This document shows, in pieces, positions 62,351 to 64,000 of a stretch of DNA of 64,000 nucleotides (the stretch's first letter is position 1; the number at the start of each line of letters is the position of its first letter). The position numbers and the translations under genes were made by a program. Under the pieces are notes generated by a model. It saw only the letters and a program-made list of their open reading frames with translations. It did not search any database and was not told the DNA's origin. The stretch comes from Catonella morbi ATCC 51271 (GTDB lineage Bacteria > Bacillota > Clostridia > Lachnospirales > Lachnospiraceae): contig NZ_KI535366.1 in the NCBI RefSeq assembly GCF_000160035.2, positions 273,571 through 337,570 on the forward strand. The letters run 5' to 3'.

Positions 62351-63950
62351 CTTTTACCCTCTGCCACTGTTTTATATATTTTATAAAATCCGAAGTTTCA
62401 TTCTCCGGCAGTCTTTCATAAACAGCCTCCTCCGTTTCTCTGCTTAACTCTTCTTTTAAGATATATTTTCCCTTGGTATTATAAGCAATAACTTTTTCTG
62501 TAAACCCGGTTTCACTTTCGCAGGGAATAATTTCACTTATTTTTTCTATATACCTTTCACCAAAAGCATTTTTCTTAATATGTATATTTATTCTCACCGA
62601 ACTTACCGCCTGCATAAGAGCAACTTTTTCATTTCTGAAATTTCCCTGCATAAGCAAGGAATTCCGAATATAATGTATGAGGGCTGTTGTATCCTTGGCA
62701 TGATGGGTAAACAATGTAAAAGCTGATGCATTCTGCGCTATCTGTACCAAAAACAATACTGCCTGCATGGTGGCAACCTCTCCCAAAATAGTTACATTAC
62801 CGTCTGTCTTTTTGGTAAAATCAAGCCCTTCCTGTATCCCCACTCCTTCTGTTTCCTTAAAACTTACTATATTCCTTCCGGGAAATCTCTGCCTTAAATG
62901 TAATTCAAATGACATTTCTGTTACCCTGATATTCAACCAATCAGGTATGAACTTAACCATTGAAGCCAAAAGTGTAGTTTTGCCCGATCCCTGCTCACCG
63001 GTCACAGCTACCAGTCTTTCCCCAACTACCAGATACTTTAAGAGCTTAATAATATTTTCCGAGCCTTCACCCGTGATTATATCCTCCATCTCCAAAATAT
63101 TTTCCATTCTGAACTTTCTGATAAAAAAGCTCCAACTCTCACAAAACGGTGGTCTTGATATTGAGGCTCTTGAGCCATCTGCAAGCTCTGCCACTATGTA
63201 TCCTCTTCTTTCGGAGAGTTGTCCTATGCCATAACTTTTGCACAGGTTTCTGCATATTCTCTTAATCTCGGCTTCTCCTTTAAATTTAAGAAATGATAAA
63301 CTGACAGAATTTCCCTTATACATAAGCCATACACAGAAGCTTCCGTTATCGCTTGAAACCCCTCCTGAAATTCCGTCTATCACAAGAGGCAGCAGACTGT
63401 CTATAATTCCGTTTCCTTTATAATTTTCATATATTTTTTGACAGAGAATATCCATTTTTTCGGGAAAGGTGGTACTTTCATGATTAAACCTTCCAAATGC
63501 TCTGCCTAATGCTTTTTCATCTATGATTCTTTTTTCCGATTTAATAATTATTTCTGAAAAATATCTTTCAATCAGTTTCTCAAGACCAAATTTCCCATAT
63601 CTGCCTATGAATTTCTCAAGGTTTACCTTAAATCTATATTCAGAATCTTCCTTTAAGAACAGATGTATATTTTCCTCTGATATCTTATATTTATCTGCCA
63701 GCAGAGTTGTAATATAGCTTTTCACAAATATCTTTGAGGCTTCGTTTCCGGAACCACAGGTTCTGAGTGCTTCCCTTAATTCTTCTCTTCTTTCAATTCT
63801 TAGAAGCCTTTCTTTCATCAAAAAAGGACCAATATTTAAGTTGACACGAAGTAGCTGTGTAAAGTCATCCTTTATAGCCTGTAAAAGTGTATCAAAGTCC
63901 ACTATACTATTTGCTTCAACCGAACTTTCAGTATAATTCTTAAAGCTCAT
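62331..63950 (-). CDS. tadA: TadA/CpaF-family secretion ATPase
   Basis: This 539-residue cytoplasmic hexameric ATPase drives type IVc pilus assembly. The catalytic core shows Walker A GEQGSGKTT (318-326), Asp-box region TEMSFELHLRQ, Walker B VTILGE (about 386-391) and the histidine box THHAKD (415-420). An N-terminal extension of about 190 residues is longer than in many CpaF proteins. The order tadA then tadBC is normal, and the ATG overlaps the stop of an upstream gene (ATGA). Confidence 0.9.
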   Translation of the reverse strand: MSFKNYTESSVEANSIVDFDTLLQAIKDDFTQLLRVNLNIGPFLMKERLLRIERREELREALRTCGSGNEASKIFVKSYITTLLADKYKISEENIHLFLKEDSEYRFKVNLEKFIGRYGKFGLEKLIERYFSEIIIKSEKRIIDEKALGRAFGRFNHESTTFPEKMDILCQKIYENYKGNGIIDSLLPLVIDGISGGVSSDNGSFCVWLMYKGNSVSLSFLKFKGEAEIKRICRNLCKSYGIGQLSERRGYIVAELADGSRASISRPPFCESWSFFIRKFRMENILEMEDIITGEGSENIIKLLKYLVVGERLVAVTGEQGSGKTTLLASMVKFIPDWLNIRVTEMSFELHLRQRFPGRNIVSFKETEGVGIQEGLDFTKKTDGNVTILGEVATMQAVLFLVQIAQNASAFTLFTHHAKDTTALIHYIRNSLLMQGNFRNEKVALMQAVSSVRINIHIKKNAFGERYIEKISEIIPCESETGFTEKVIAYNTKGKYILKEELSRETEEAVYERLPENETSDFIKYIKQWQRVKDGKMVV

Positions 63951-64000
63951 ACAGCCCTCTCCTTTTCTACACCCTCTTCTATCTGACTTTTAATAAAGTT
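63947..64000 (-). CDS. C-terminal end of an upstream gene (partial)
   Basis: Only the last 17 codons are in the window, ending IEEGVEKERAV and stop TGA overlapping the tadA start as ATGA. By position it may be the TadZ/CpaE-like gene that usually precedes tadA, but the tail is too short to identify. Confidence 0.5.
   Translation of the reverse strand, partial: NFIKSQIEEGVEKERAV

Overview
The window is a low-GC bacterial chromosome segment in which every convincing gene lies on the minus strand, so the replication and transcription direction runs right to left in these coordinates. PolC-type DNA polymerase III, a perfect CIRCE element ahead of hrcA-grpE-dnaK-dnaJ, MEP-pathway isoprenoid genes inside a pyrH-frr-uppS-cdsA-dxr-rseP-ispG-polC run, ylxM-ffh, and the Bacillus-like block trmD/rplS/rbgA/rnhB/ylqH point to Firmicutes. 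A fused Tad-type pilus locus, bactofilin and general protein character suggest Clostridia, probably Lachnospiraceae. The family assignment is inference.

Layout, in transcription order (right to left). (1) 63950-53998: a Tad-like (type IVc pilus) secretion locus with a TadA ATPase, a single fused TadB/TadC membrane protein, two paralogous pilin-like proteins, two small membrane-anchored proteins (one with an Ada-like cysteine cluster) and two large exported proteins of 497 and 1090 residues that I cannot assign. (2) 53859-49596: tyrA, a diacylglycerol kinase-like gene, mgsA, queA and a hicAB toxin-antitoxin pair whose hicA has a GTG start and only 57 codons. (3) 49517-44364: HrcA/CIRCE heat-shock operon. 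(4) 44247-42690: an acetyltransferase, an ATC-hydrolase family gene and remnants of an MNT/HEPN pair, flanked by a short direct repeat and closed by a terminator whose stem contains the -35 box of the next operon. (5) 42645-37409: ylxM-ffh-rpsP-khpA-rimM-trmD, interrupted by an AlbA_2 ATP-binding regulator that carries an octanucleotide tandem repeat in its coding sequence. (6) 37400-32920: accessory island between trmD and rplS, with a hydrolase lacking its catalytic His, a small zinc-ribbon membrane protein, transposase and DUF4143 ATPase remnants, 33-bp repeats, pcp and a MalY/PatB aminotransferase. (7) 32912-28660: rplS, two signal peptidases, rbgA, rnhB, ylqH, yraN. (8) 28594-23523: rmlA, an S1-domain protein, a small membrane protein, galK, an arginase-fold protein and a polysaccharide deacetylase. 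(9) 23450-11745: bactofilin, then pyrH to polC. (10) 11524-1649: a complete nucleoside uptake and catabolism operon (udp, lipoprotein, ABC ATPase, two permeases, cdd, a Crp/Fnr regulator, deoD, deoC, deoB). (11) 1450-1: a truncated Fur-like regulator, a metallophosphoesterase and the start of scpA.

The nucleoside operon forms one functional unit: BmpA-type lipoprotein and NupOPQ-like ABC transporter import nucleosides; uridine phosphorylase, cytidine deaminase and purine nucleoside phosphorylase release bases and pentose phosphates; DeoB and DeoC feed these into central metabolism. One permease is split by an apparent frameshift.

Items I judge most worth following up: a 173-bp dispersed, foldable intergenic repeat (copies at 1471, 11571 and 40735) with compensatory stem changes; the 8-bp tandem repeat in the AlbA_2 gene, which looks like a phase-variation switch; the 33-bp repeats at two loci in the island; and the Tad-like locus with its unassigned exported proteins. 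No tRNA, rRNA or CRISPR array was seen.
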